From assembly GCA_017304275.1 (NCBI GenBank), contig JAFKKW010000107.1, positions 1 to 11,349 on the forward strand: 11,349 bases of DNA, read 5' to 3'. The notes under the pieces are model-generated. The model had not been told where the DNA came from. It saw only the letters and a program-made list of their open reading frames with translations, and searched no databases. Shown here piece by piece: positions 1 to 6,228 of this stretch. Numbering within the stretch: the first letter of the stretch is position 1; every line of letters begins with the position of its first letter. The stretch is from Hyphomicrobiales bacterium (GTDB lineage Bacteria > Pseudomonadota > Alphaproteobacteria > Rhizobiales > Hyphomicrobiaceae). Made by a program: the position numbers and the translations under genes.

Positions 1-195
1 GCCGGCGGCACGGTGGCGCTCAAGCCGGGCGGCATGCACCTGATGCTCATGGATCTCAAACAGCGACTCGCAGAAGGCGAGACGATCACCGTGACGCTCA
101 GGTTCAAGAGCGGCGCTGCCGGTGATGTGGTGCTGCCGGTGCGGCCCCTCGGCGCAAAGCAAGACGACGATCATAGCGGCCACAGCCACCACTGA
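1..195 (+). CDS. PCu(A)C family periplasmic copper chaperone, C-terminal part
   Basis: The reading frame is open from the window edge, so only the last 64 residues are present; the start and any signal peptide lie outside. The segment K-P-G-G-M-H-L-M-L-M (residues 8-17 of the fragment) followed by D-L-K and a short E-G-E-T loop is the hallmark C-terminal part of PCu(A)C proteins. It contains the last H-x-M pair (His13, Met15) of the family's His/Met copper(I) site. These are periplasmic copper(I) carriers that help deliver copper to the CuA or CuB centres of cytochrome oxidases. The fragment ends in a charged, His-rich tail (D-D-D-H-S-G-H-S-H-H), which may add extra metal ligands; such tails are seen in other copper chaperones. 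The codons of this tail also form the left arm of a hairpin (see 179-207). Family assignment is confident; the exact physiological partner is inference. Confidence 0.85.
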   Translation, partial: AGGTVALKPGGMHLMLMDLKQRLAEGETITVTLRFKSGAAGDVVLPVRPLGAKQDDDHSGHSHH

Positions 196-207
196 GGTGG
201 CTGTGGC
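179..207 (+). terminator. Perfect 12-bp hairpin around the stop codon of the copper chaperone
   Basis: GCCACAGCCACC (179-190) and GGTGGCTGTGGC (196-207) are exact reverse complements separated by five bases, ACTGA, which contain the TGA stop codon (193-195). The stem is long and GC-rich enough to form in RNA. There is no T-run on the right-hand side, so this is not a textbook intrinsic terminator. It could be a U-tract-independent terminator or a 3'-end stabiliser that protects the transcript from exonucleases. The hairpin is directly visible; its function is inference. Confidence 0.55.
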
Positions 208-254
208 AACGCGTGCGTCATGCTGGGGTGCTGCGCCCTGTGGGCCGGCGTCGT

Positions 255-458
255 CTACTCACGCATCATCGTCTCTTTGAGACCGGAGTCGTTTCCTCTC
301 CAGCGTGCGACGGCTTTGCGGCGGTGCTCGAGCTCTTCCGTCCAGGGCTGACGGATCGAGGGCTGCGCGACCGCGCGGTCGCGGTCTTTGAAATGAAGGT
401 AGGTGACGGTGGACGTCGGCCTGGCCGACATAGTGGAAGGAGCTGCTGAGTTATTCAT
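255..458 (-). CDS. Small hypothetical protein (67 aa), uncertain
   Basis: A 67-residue frame that I do not recognise. It is basic and polar, with no membrane segment and no signal peptide. In its favour: GGAGAG lies 7 bases upstream of the ATG at 458, and third codon positions are mostly G or C from about residue 11 onward (a second Met at 431 is an alternative start). Against it: it is short, has no family motif, and an 18-bp perfect palindrome (366-383) and a 15-bp one (415-429) fall within it, which may mean the region is regulatory rather than coding. It stands alone between the end of the copper chaperone and the cupin gene. Confidence 0.35.
   Translation of the reverse strand: MNNSAAPSTMSARPTSTVTYLHFKDRDRAVAQPSIRQPWTEELEHRRKAVARWRGNDSGLKETMMRE
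366..383. repeat. 18-bp perfect palindrome
   Basis: CGCGACCGCGCGGTCGCG is identical to its own reverse complement. With no spacer it would act as a two-fold symmetric protein site or a cruciform rather than an RNA hairpin. In a GC-rich genome such palindromes can arise by chance, and it lies inside a possible small coding frame. Confidence 0.4.
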
Positions 459-622
459 GAGGCGACTCTCCGTTACGCTTCATTCGTGGCTCAGTTGCCC
501 GGCTTGAACCCTCAAGTCCATTCGCCGGTTCCCCCTCGTCTTCAGCGGTCTTTTGCGTTCCAACCTTTCGTTTCCGTGCCCCTCGTCACGACGAGTAGAC
601 ACCGCTGGACGTGGCAGGCAAA

Positions 623-648
623 GTGAAAATCGATGATATATTTTTCAC
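623..648. promoter_or_regulatory. Interrupted inverted repeat upstream of the cupin gene
   Basis: GTGAAAA (623-629) and TTTTCAC (642-648) are exact inverted arms separated by 12 AT-rich bases (TCGATGATATAT). The site lies about 88 bases before the cupin start, in the only AT-rich part of the 459-735 intergenic region. Its symmetry and position fit an operator for a dimeric regulator, and its AT-richness also fits a promoter -10 zone, but I cannot assign a regulator family. Nothing else could be supported in 459-735. Confidence 0.35.
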
Positions 649-735
649 ATCTCATGACGCGCTGCGGAATCTTGTCGTCAAGAAAGCGACACAGTTGGCC
701 TGATCCCAGCGCGGCTTTCGATCGGACCCTCATTT

Positions 736-1482
736 ATGACTGATTTCGTGCGTCTCACGGCTCTCGGAACGGGACAGCTCGAGGACTGGGGGCCGATGCC
801 CAGCGATGATCTGATCGCAGGTTTGGGGCAGCAGCATGGACACCTGTGGCTCGACGATGCGGCAAACGGGCTCATGGTCGGCGTGTGGGCGTGCTCGCCG
901 ATGACGGGGCGCATGGGACCGTGGTCGACCAACGAGGTGATGATCCTGCTCGAGGGGGCCGTGCGCATCGATCACGCCGACGGAAGCATGCTCGACGTCG
1001 CGGCGGGCGAGGCGTTCTTCATCCCGAAGGGGACGGTCTGCTCCTGGCGGCAGGAGAGCGATCTCAAGAAATTCTTCGTCATACACAGCGACAGCTCCAG
1101 GCTTGTGCCGGAGAACGCGGACGCGCTGCGCGCCCGCAAGATCGATCCCGCTTCGCCGCTGCTGCCGACCGACGGTCCGGACGAGGCGCTGCTCGAAAGC
1201 GCGGCGCCCGCCTGCCAAGAGGCGATCGCGTTCACCGATCTCACGGGACGGCTTACGGCGGGCGTGTGGTCGGCGTCGCCCTACCGACGCGCGGCGCAGG
1301 CCTTCCCGCGTCACGAGATGATGCACATCCTCGAGGGGACGGTGACGCTCTCGGACGGCGCGGGGCGCAGCGAAACGTTCGCGCGGGGGGAAACGTGCTT
1401 CGTTCCCAAAGGCGCCGTCGTGGGATGGAGCAGCGAAACGCCGGTACGGAAGCTCTTCTGCAGCTTCACACCGGATGCGTAG
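736..1482 (+). CDS. Tandem two-domain cupin protein
   Basis: A 248-residue soluble protein made of two copies of the same small barrel. Copy one (about residues 45-115) has N-E-V-M-I-L-L-E-G-A-V, then G-E-A-F-F-I-P-K-G-T. Copy two (about 170-245) has H-E-M-M-H-I-L-E-G-T-V, then G-E-T-C-F-V-P-K-G-A. The L-E-G and F-x-P-K-G signatures are those of the Cupin_3 group, in which a conserved Trp (S-W-R, G-W-S) follows the P-K-G turn. Domain one has no obvious His metal ligands and domain two has only a His pair near the E-G strand, so catalytic metal binding is not assured. Related double cupins include ureidoglycine-aminohydrolase-like and sugar- or ligand-sensing proteins; the substrate is unknown. 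The ribosome binding site before ATG 736 is weak. The gene converges on pqqA with 65 bases between them. Confidence 0.8.
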   Translation: MTDFVRLTALGTGQLEDWGPMPSDDLIAGLGQQHGHLWLDDAANGLMVGVWACSPMTGRMGPWSTNEVMILLEGAVRIDHADGSMLDVAAGEAFFIPKGTVCSWRQESDLKKFFVIHSDSSRLVPENADALRARKIDPASPLLPTDGPDEALLESAAPACQEAIAFTDLTGRLTAGVWSASPYRRAAQAFPRHEMMHILEGTVTLSDGAGRSETFARGETCFVPKGAVVGWSSETPVRKLFCSFTPDA

Positions 1483-1487
1483 CTCCC

Positions 1488-1521
1488 AAAAACAAAGCGG
1501 CGGCCGCTTCGCGACCGCCGC
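1488..1521 (-). terminator. Intrinsic terminator of pqqA
   Basis: Read on the minus strand, GCGGCGG (complementary to 1515-1521) pairs with CCGCCGC (complementary to 1497-1503). The stem continues as CGC/GCG around a three-base loop after one mismatch, and is followed at once by TTTGTTTTT (plus-strand A-run 1488-1496). This is a canonical stem plus U-tract, 26 bases after the pqqA stop codon. On the plus strand the stem is not followed by T residues, so it should act mainly in the pqqA direction. It makes pqqA a single-gene transcript. Confidence 0.85.
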
Positions 1522-1547
1522 ACCGTTCATGCAGAGCGTAAGACGAC

Positions 1548-1637
1548 TTAGATCAGGTCGATCTCAGCCGGCAGATACGAGGTAACCTCGAGGCCGACTT
1601 CCTGCTCGCGAACCGAGGGCTTCATCCAGGTCTTCAT
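1548..1637 (-). CDS. pqqA: Coenzyme PQQ precursor peptide PqqA (29 aa)
   Basis: ATG at 1637 opens a 29-codon frame ending in TAA at 1548-1550. The peptide starts M-K-T-W-M-K-P and contains G-L-E-V-T-S-Y followed by L-P-A-E-I-D-L-I. Glu17 and Tyr21 have the E-x3-Y spacing of PqqA, whose Glu and Tyr side chains are joined by the radical SAM enzyme PqqE, with PqqD as chaperone, to make pyrroloquinoline quinone. The start is well supported: AAGGAG lies 7 bases upstream. The gene has its own terminator (1488-1521). No pqqB, C, D or E gene follows or precedes it within this window, which is unusual because pqqA normally heads the pqq operon. It is therefore either a solitary precursor gene served by enzymes encoded elsewhere or an extra pqqA copy. 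A tandem repeat at 1757-1795 lies in its upstream region. Confidence 0.88.
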   Translation of the reverse strand: MKTWMKPSVREQEVGLEVTSYLPAEIDLI

Positions 1638-1658
1638 AGATCTTCTCCTTGGGTTGGC

Positions 1659-1678
1659 GGCGGATGTTTCGGTCCGCC
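1659..1678 (-). promoter_or_regulatory. Small hairpin in the pqqA 5' untranslated region
   Basis: On the minus strand, GGCGGA and TCCGCC pair around the eight-base loop CCGAAACA and end 8 bases before the AAGGAG Shine-Dalgarno sequence (1645-1650). It leaves the ribosome binding site exposed, so it may stabilise the messenger rather than block translation. The stem is only six base pairs. Confidence 0.35.
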
Positions 1679-1741
1679 TGTCTTATGATGTGACCCTACT
1701 CCGAAGCGCCCGCGCCCAGCCAATCGTATTTTCCGTGACGG

Positions 1742-1773
1742 CCTATAAGTGGCACTGATGCTATGGTGTAACA
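1742..1773 (-). promoter_or_regulatory. Candidate promoter for pqqA
   Basis: On the minus strand a -35-like GTTACA (complementary to about 1767-1772) lies inside the proximal copy of the tandem repeat and is followed 19 bases later by a -10-like TATAGG (complementary to 1742-1747). Transcription would start near 1735 and give a leader of about 100 bases. The matches are moderate and the spacing is slightly long, so this is only a candidate. If correct, the tandem repeat would overlap and lie just upstream of the promoter. Confidence 0.3.
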
Positions 1774-1795
1774 GTGGGATGCTATAGTGTAACAG
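1757..1795. repeat. Tandem 18-bp operator-like repeat, 21-bp period, upstream of pqqA
   Basis: GATGCTATGGTGTAACAG (1757-1774) and GATGCTATAGTGTAACAG (1778-1795) differ at one base and are spaced by 21 bp, two helical turns, so both copies face the same side of the DNA. On the pqqA strand each copy reads CTGTTACAC-(C/T)-ATAGCATC. The pair lies between the MaoC stop (1807) and pqqA, 120-158 bases upstream of the pqqA start. It is more AT-rich than its surroundings. Head-to-tail copies in helical phase are typical of response-regulator or activator sites. I do not know which protein binds it. Confidence 0.65.
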
Positions 1796-1806
1796 CTATT
1801 GCGCCG

Positions 1807-2277
1807 TCATGCCGCCGACGGGCGACGCGGAACGACGAGGCGTGCGGTCATGATCTGAACCACCTCGCCCTTCTGGTTCAACGTCTCGCTGCGGATCGTC
1901 ACCATGCCGCGGTCGGATCGCGAGCTCGAGGGCTTTGCCGCGATCACCTCGCAGACGACGGTCAGCGTATCGCCCGGACACGTCGGGCGCGGCCATTGCA
2001 CCTCTCCACCGGCGCCGATGACGCCGCCGGCAATCGGCAGTCCGCCGGTCACCAGCATCCGCATGGTCAGCGCTGCCGTGTGCCAACCGCTCGCGACCAA
2101 ACCGCCGAACAAGCTGTCCTTGGCCTGCTCCTCGTCGAGGTGGAAGGGTTGCGGATCGAATTGGGCGGCGAAGGCCTTGATGGCCTCGGCGTCGATCGCG
2201 ACCGATCCGGTGGTGACGCGCCGGCCGACGGCGAGATCCTCGAAATAGAGACGAGTGCCGAACTGTTCGCTGGTCAT
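1807..2277 (-). CDS. MaoC family hot-dog dehydratase / enoyl hydratase-like protein
   Basis: A 156-residue protein of the usual single-domain MaoC length. The signature is F-D-P-Q-P-F-H-L-D (residues 40-48), with the catalytic Asp41 and His46 of (R)-specific enoyl-CoA hydratases, followed by the hot-dog helix segment F-G-G-L-V-A-S-G-W-H-T-A (57-68) and the later strand P-G-D-T-L-T-V. The family adds water to 2-enoyl-CoA or related acyl thioesters; the exact substrate (beta-oxidation, PHA supply, mesaconyl-type or other) cannot be read from the sequence. ATG at 2277 is preceded by AGGA nine bases upstream. It lies 86 bases after the patatin-like gene on the same strand and could be cotranscribed with it. 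Confidence 0.87.
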   Translation of the reverse strand: MTSEQFGTRLYFEDLAVGRRVTTGSVAIDAEAIKAFAAQFDPQPFHLDEEQAKDSLFGGLVASGWHTAALTMRMLVTGGLPIAGGVIGAGGEVQWPRPTCPGDTLTVVCEVIAAKPSSSRSDRGMVTIRSETLNQKGEVVQIMTARLVVPRRPSAA

Positions 2278-2363
2278 GATCGTGCATCCTGTGTTCGCCG
2301 CGATGGCGACGAGTTCAAACGTGCCGAAACATCCTTGTGAAGAGGCATAGCGCCGCGCGCACG

Positions 2364-3626
2364 CTACTTCTCATAGCCGGGCGGCAGCTTTTTCCACGCA
2401 TATCCTGCGAGGCCCTTGCGGTAGCCGTAGTCGAACAGGGTGTTCATGTACCCGCGATCGAAGGGCCCCTTGTAGGGAACGGTGAACTCGTCTTCGAGAT
2501 AGGCGAGGTTGTAGTCGACGCCGTCGCGCTGCGCCGTGAGATAGATGCGATAGAGATCGTTCATGCCGGCGGAAGCCGTCATGGTGGAGAGGGCCTGGCC
2601 GGCGATGGCGAGCGTCTGGCGCTTCACGGAGGTCTCGGCGCGGAACAGGCGGCCGTTGCGGATGATGAAGGCGATGTCCTTGTGGTTCGGCCGCAGGCGG
2701 TCGACGGTCTTGAGGCGCAGCGACGGCGGATAGAGGAACACCTGCGACATGGCACCGCCATCGACGTGCATCTCCTCGTAGCGCTTGCCGTCGACGGTGA
2801 CGTCGAGCATGACCGGCGGGAACGCCCCGGGGATCGAGGCGGAGGCGCGCAGCACCTCTATGATCAGCTCGCGCGCTCGTGGGTCAGGGCTTTTCGCGAT
2901 GGCGCCGATGTTCCAGATGATGGAGCGGGCCTGGTCGAGGTTGGTCGTCGCAATCAGGAGCAGACGGCCCTTGTCGTGCTCCTCGGCGATCCGCCGGATC
3001 ATGGTCTCGTCGAGGAACTTCGAGATCAGCCGCTTCAAGGGAGTCGTGTCGAGGGCGGCGTCGCCCGAGAGAATGCCGAGAATCGGCTCCTTGCTGAAGA
3101 TGTCGTCAGCGCTGGTCTCGGTGTAGACCTGCTTCAACTCGTCGTCGTAGTCGGGCCCGAGGAATGCGAATGGCGCCGACAAGGCGCCGGTGCTGATGCC
3201 GGTGACGACGGCGAACTGGGGTCGGTCACCACGTGCAGTCCAGCCCACGAGAAGGCCGGCGCCGAATGCGCCGTCGTCGCCGCCGCCCGAGATGGCGAGG
3301 AAGGCCGTCGGCGGCACCTTGTCCGGCTTGATGCCAGCCGCCTCCCGCCGGGCCTTCGCCTTGGCGATCGTCTCGACTGCCAGCGCGCGGAACACCGCCG
3401 GATCACCGTCCGCGTAAAAGCGCGCGTAAGGGATGTCGAGCGGCTTGATCTCGGAGGCGAGCGCGAGGGGCACGGCCGGGAGACGATCGATGGTCGCGCA
3501 AGCGGATAGCAGCATGGCGAGCAGGATAGCCTGCACGGCGCACAGCAGGCGGCCGACTGCAACGGGCGTGCCCCCGCTGCCGGCGTCAAATCGCCCCGGT
3601 CCCATGCCCTTTGCCACGCACAACAT
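2364..3626 (-). CDS. Patatin-like phospholipase, probable lipoprotein
   Basis: A 420-residue protein with the patatin-type Ser-Asp dyad. It shows an oxyanion loop S-G-G-G-D-D-G-A-F-G-A-G (113-124), the nucleophile elbow G-I-S-T-G (143-147, Ser145) and D-G-G (289-291, Asp289). The N-terminus has a hydrophobic stretch ending in L-L-S-A-C, a lipobox with Cys43 as the likely lipidated residue, so the mature enzyme is probably anchored to a membrane facing the periplasm. Patatins hydrolyse acyl esters of phospholipids and other lipids; the natural lipid is unknown. ATG 3626 gives a long signal peptide. ATG 3605 is an alternative start that keeps the lipobox. The gene is divergent from the NUDIX gene, with about 130 bases between them, and is followed by the MaoC gene. 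Active serine hydrolase status is likely because all key residues are present. Confidence 0.88.
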   Translation of the reverse strand: MLCVAKGMGPGRFDAGSGGTPVAVGRLLCAVQAILLAMLLSACATIDRLPAVPLALASEIKPLDIPYARFYADGDPAVFRALAVETIAKAKARREAAGIKPDKVPPTAFLAISGGGDDGAFGAGLLVGWTARGDRPQFAVVTGISTGALSAPFAFLGPDYDDELKQVYTETSADDIFSKEPILGILSGDAALDTTPLKRLISKFLDETMIRRIAEEHDKGRLLLIATTNLDQARSIIWNIGAIAKSPDPRARELIIEVLRASASIPGAFPPVMLDVTVDGKRYEEMHVDGGAMSQVFLYPPSLRLKTVDRLRPNHKDIAFIIRNGRLFRAETSVKRQTLAIAGQALSTMTASAGMNDLYRIYLTAQRDGVDYNLAYLEDEFTVPYKGPFDRGYMNTLFDYGYRKGLAGYAWKKLPPGYEK

Positions 3627-3756
3627 TTCCGGTACCGCGTCTCGGTCGCTCGACGAGCCATTCGGCGCACCTTATGTCAATGTTATGGCCAGGGAGAGCT
3701 TAAGGTTACGCGGTTTTCCGCGTGCTGGCGGCCCGGCCGCAAAGCGGGGATTTCCG

Positions 3757-4395
3757 ATGTGGGCTCACGGCGAGACGCGGGTGTTCAGGGTGCCCAGCGT
3801 CGACCTTCGCGTGACGGACGGCGGCTGGGCTTTCGCCGACCGCCACCGCGGCGAGATCGAGGCCCATTGGGCACGGCGCGTGCGCGAGGCGCCGGGCTTC
3901 TTCAACGGCCCCGTTTTCATGATGGATGCGTATTCCGTTTCCGCTCACGGTCATCTCTCAGCCAGCTTCATCCGCTCCGACTTCCGCAGCTTCCTCTACT
4001 GGCGGGAGACGGGCTTTCGCGACGACCGCATCATGGACGGCTTCGGATCGGCGCTGATCCGATCGGCCGACGGCCGCGTGCTGCTGGGCCGGCAGAGCGC
4101 CGGAAACCTCAACAGCGGCCTCTGCTATCCGCCGAGCGGCTTCATCGACGTGCGCGACGTCAGGCCGGACGGGCTCATTGACATCGACCGGAGCGTCGCG
4201 CGGGAGGTCGCGGAGGAGACGCTCACGGGCGACGCCCTCCTCAGCGAAGCCACGCGTCATATTTCGTCCGAGGAGCAAAGCGAGCTGGTGCAGCTCCTGC
4301 TGGTTGCTCCCGGAGCACCCGACGCCGGGTTGCCTATGCTGGACTACGCCCGGGCGCTGCTCACCAACCTTCCGCACCTGGAATTTGCCGCATGA
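3757..4395 (+). CDS. NUDIX hydrolase-like protein, possibly shortened after the Nudix helix
   Basis: Predicted 212 residues. The Nudix core is S-G-F-I-D (127-131), then R-E-V-A-E-E-T (149-155), matching the R-E-x-x-E-E metal-binding helix. The distance from the Gly to the helix is about seven residues longer than in the canonical box (insertion around D-V-R-D-V-R-P). I recall the G-F-I-D-x-R-D form from related alphaproteobacterial proteins, so this is probably a family trait. Only about 57 residues follow the helix, and the chain passes quickly from E-E-T-L-T-G to E-E-Q-S-E-L and the end. The central strands usual after the box seem reduced, so an in-frame deletion is possible. Members hydrolyse nucleoside diphosphates linked to another group; the substrate is unknown. 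ATG 3757 was chosen because GGGGA lies six bases upstream and because longer forms run into the divergent patatin gene. PhzF follows 84 bases later. Confidence 0.72.
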   Translation: MWAHGETRVFRVPSVDLRVTDGGWAFADRHRGEIEAHWARRVREAPGFFNGPVFMMDAYSVSAHGHLSASFIRSDFRSFLYWRETGFRDDRIMDGFGSALIRSADGRVLLGRQSAGNLNSGLCYPPSGFIDVRDVRPDGLIDIDRSVAREVAEETLTGDALLSEATRHISSEEQSELVQLLLVAPGAPDAGLPMLDYARALLTNLPHLEFAA

Positions 4396-4404
4396 GGTCT
4401 GCCG

Positions 4405-4419
4405 GCCGCTTGGAGCGGC
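4405..4419 (+). terminator. Weak hairpin between the NUDIX and phzF-like genes
   Basis: GCCGCT and AGCGGC pair around TGG, 9 bases after the NUDIX stop codon. No T-run follows, so termination would be partial at best, and the two genes may still be cotranscribed. Confidence 0.25.
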
Positions 4420-4479
4420 GCGACGGATAGGGCAGAGTGCGGCCGCTTTCAGATCCGACCTCGAACCACGGACATCCAC

Positions 4480-5391
4480 ATGGCGCTCAAGTTTCATACG
4501 CTCGACGTGTTCACCGACCGGCGTTTCGGCGGCAACCCGCTGGCGGTCGTTCTCGGCGCCGACGACCTCACGGACGCGCAGATGCAGGCCATCGCCGGCG
4601 AGTTCAATCTCTCGGAGACGGTGTTCGTCCAGACCTCCACGCGTCCTGCCCATTCGGCCAAGATGCGCATCTTCACCCCCCGGAGCGAGATCCCGTTCGC
4701 GGGCCATCCGACGATCGGCACGGCGATCCTGCTCGCGGAGCTCAACGTGCCGGTGCACAACGGCGAGACGGACGCGCTCGTCATTCTCGAGCAGACCATC
4801 GGCACGGTGCGCGTGGGGGCGCGGCTCAGGGACGGCGCGCCGGCCTTCGCCGAGTTCGACGCGCCGAAGCTTCCGGCAGAGGCCGGCATTCTGCCGCCGG
4901 ACGACGTGCTGGCCGCCGGGCTCGGGCTCATTCCCAGCGAGGTCGGCTTCGAGAACCACGCGCCGATCTGCTATGCGGCGGGCAACACGTTCGCGTTCGT
5001 GCCGGTCGCGTCGCTGGACGCGATCCGGCGCGCGCGCGTCAACGGCGGCCATTGGGAGAAGGCCTTCGAGCAGCAGGGCGTCTCCGGCGTCTATGTCTAC
5101 ACGCGCCAGTGCGAGCATACGAACGGCGCGTTCCACGTGCGCATGTTCGCGCCCCAGATTGGGATCTCCGAGGATCCGGCGACCGGCTCGGCGGCCGTGG
5201 GGCTCGCCGGGCTCGTGCATCAGTTCGACCGCCTGCCCGACGGCACGCACAAACGCGTGGTCGAGCAGGGCTACGAGATGGGCCGGCCGAGCCAGATCTC
5301 GCTGACGCTCGTGGTCGCCGGCGGCAAGCTCTCGACGGTGCGCATCGGCGGATCGGCAGTGCGCGTGTCCGAGGGCACGATCGAGGTGTGA
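4480..5391 (+). CDS. PhzF family isomerase / epimerase-like protein
   Basis: A 303-residue protein of typical PhzF length with two similar halves of diaminopimelate-epimerase fold. Diagnostic segments are F-G-G-N-P-L-A-V-V (16-24), N-L-S-E-T-V-F-V (43-50) with Glu46 as the equivalent of the catalytic glutamate, F-T-P-R-S-E-I-P-F-A-G-H-P (65-77), and E-D-P-A-T-G-S-A-A-V-G-L (231-242). PhzF of phenazine producers isomerises trans-2,3-dihydro-3-hydroxyanthranilate, but most PhzF-like proteins lie outside phenazine clusters and have other or unknown substrates. No other phz gene is present here, so phenazine synthesis should not be inferred. The ribosome binding site is weak (GGA eight bases before the ATG). 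It converges on the VOC gene with 33 bases between stop codons. Confidence 0.88.
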   Translation: MALKFHTLDVFTDRRFGGNPLAVVLGADDLTDAQMQAIAGEFNLSETVFVQTSTRPAHSAKMRIFTPRSEIPFAGHPTIGTAILLAELNVPVHNGETDALVILEQTIGTVRVGARLRDGAPAFAEFDAPKLPAEAGILPPDDVLAAGLGLIPSEVGFENHAPICYAAGNTFAFVPVASLDAIRRARVNGGHWEKAFEQQGVSGVYVYTRQCEHTNGAFHVRMFAPQIGISEDPATGSAAVGLAGLVHQFDRLPDGTHKRVVEQGYEMGRPSQISLTLVVAGGKLSTVRIGGSAVRVSEGTIEV

Positions 5392-5424
5392 AGATCCCGG
5401 TTCCCCGGACGCGCAAGCTCCAAC

Positions 5425-5973
5425 CTACTTCTTTTCCCCCTCGCCTCCGCATCCGGACATGTCGGGCATGGCGGCCTTGATCTCGTCGACCGTCATATCC
5501 TTGACGTGAGTCGCAACCGACCACTTGTGCCCGAACGGGTCCTGGATGACGCCGTAGCGATCGCCCCAGAAGGCGTCGCTGACCGGCATCAGAACCGTGG
5601 CGCCCGCCTTGACCGCACGCTCGACCAACCCGTCGGCATCCGGTACGTTCAGATGGATGGTGACGGGCGTCCCTTTCAGTGTCTTGGGTCCGACAGAGCC
5701 CATGCCCGGAAACTCGTCGACCAGCATGACGGGCGAGCCGCCGATCAGGACGCTCGCGTGCCACATGGTGCCGTCCGGCCCCTCGAGGCGCATCATCTCC
5801 TCGGCGCCGAAGGCCTTCTTGTAGAACTCGATGGCCTTCGCGGCTCCCGCAACGACGAGATGCGGCGAGACGGTGGGCATCTTGCGGGAGTCCCATTTCC
5901 CTTTCTCGAGCTTAATGCCGACGCCTTGGCCGGACTTCTCCGCCGGCTTGGCTGTGGTCGCTGCCTTGGCCAT
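5425..5973 (-). CDS. VOC superfamily (glyoxalase / PhnB-like) protein
   Basis: A 182-residue protein. After a low-complexity Lys/Ala-rich head of about 35 residues come the two beta-alpha-beta-beta-beta units of a vicinal oxygen chelate fold. P-H-L-V-V-A-G-A-A-K-A-I-E-F-Y-K-K-A-F-G-A-E-E marks the first unit, and the A-F-W-G-D-R-Y-G and D-P-F-G-H-K-W segments mark the second. The last two are typical of the PhnB-like group often annotated as glyoxalase/bleomycin resistance proteins. VOC proteins bind a metal or small ligands in varied reactions; no reaction can be assigned. ATG 5973 is chosen over a longer frame starting at 6006 because AAGGAG lies six bases before it. The C-terminus ends in a Gly/Lys/Glu-rich tail containing a single Cys. 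Confidence 0.85.
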   Translation of the reverse strand: MAKAATTAKPAEKSGQGVGIKLEKGKWDSRKMPTVSPHLVVAGAAKAIEFYKKAFGAEEMMRLEGPDGTMWHASVLIGGSPVMLVDEFPGMGSVGPKTLKGTPVTIHLNVPDADGLVERAVKAGATVLMPVSDAFWGDRYGVIQDPFGHKWSVATHVKDMTVDEIKAAMPDMSGCGGEGEKK

Positions 5974-6175
5974 TTCGATCTCCTTCGTTGATCTCTCACA
6001 ACCCATTGATCCCTTGAGGCGGCGCCGCGTGGCGCACCTGCCTCCCGTGCCTTAAAGACGATGGACCTGGACACGATCCGACATCACGATCGCGCCGGAG
6101 TGAGGGCGCCTGGACGTGTTGCATTTGCCGGGGCGCGCGGCTCTTGCGCCCGCCCCCCTTGCGCTCCGGGGGTGG

Positions 6176-6203
6176 TTTCGCGTAAGTGTCACCGGGATAG
6201 ATA
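6176..6203 (+). promoter_or_regulatory. Candidate promoter of the leucine leader-leuA transcript
   Basis: TTTCGC (6176-6181) and TAGATA (6198-6203) have a 16-base spacer. Transcription would begin near 6210, about 18 bases before the leader peptide start. The -10 box is reasonable; the -35 box is weak. The upstream region 6007-6175 holds no gene that I can support. Confidence 0.35.
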
Positions 6204-6228
6204 TGTTTTTCGGCCGAGATTGCCAGCG

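Noticed and set aside
730..1530. Long 266-residue frame on the minus strand over the cupin gene
   Set aside because: Arg/His-rich shadow of the cupin gene with no motif; the plus-strand frame has clear duplicated cupin signatures.
2337..3509. 390-residue plus-strand frame over the patatin-like gene
   Set aside because: It is antisense to a complete patatin protein with all catalytic motifs, and has no recognisable domain.
3958..5250. 430-residue minus-strand frame over the NUDIX and PhzF genes
   Set aside because: Arg/His/Glu-rich antisense shadow typical of GC-rich genomes; both plus-strand genes have family signatures.
4480..5391. Phenazine biosynthesis suggested by the PhzF-like protein
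   Set aside because: No other phz gene is nearby, and PhzF-like proteins are widespread in organisms that make no phenazines.
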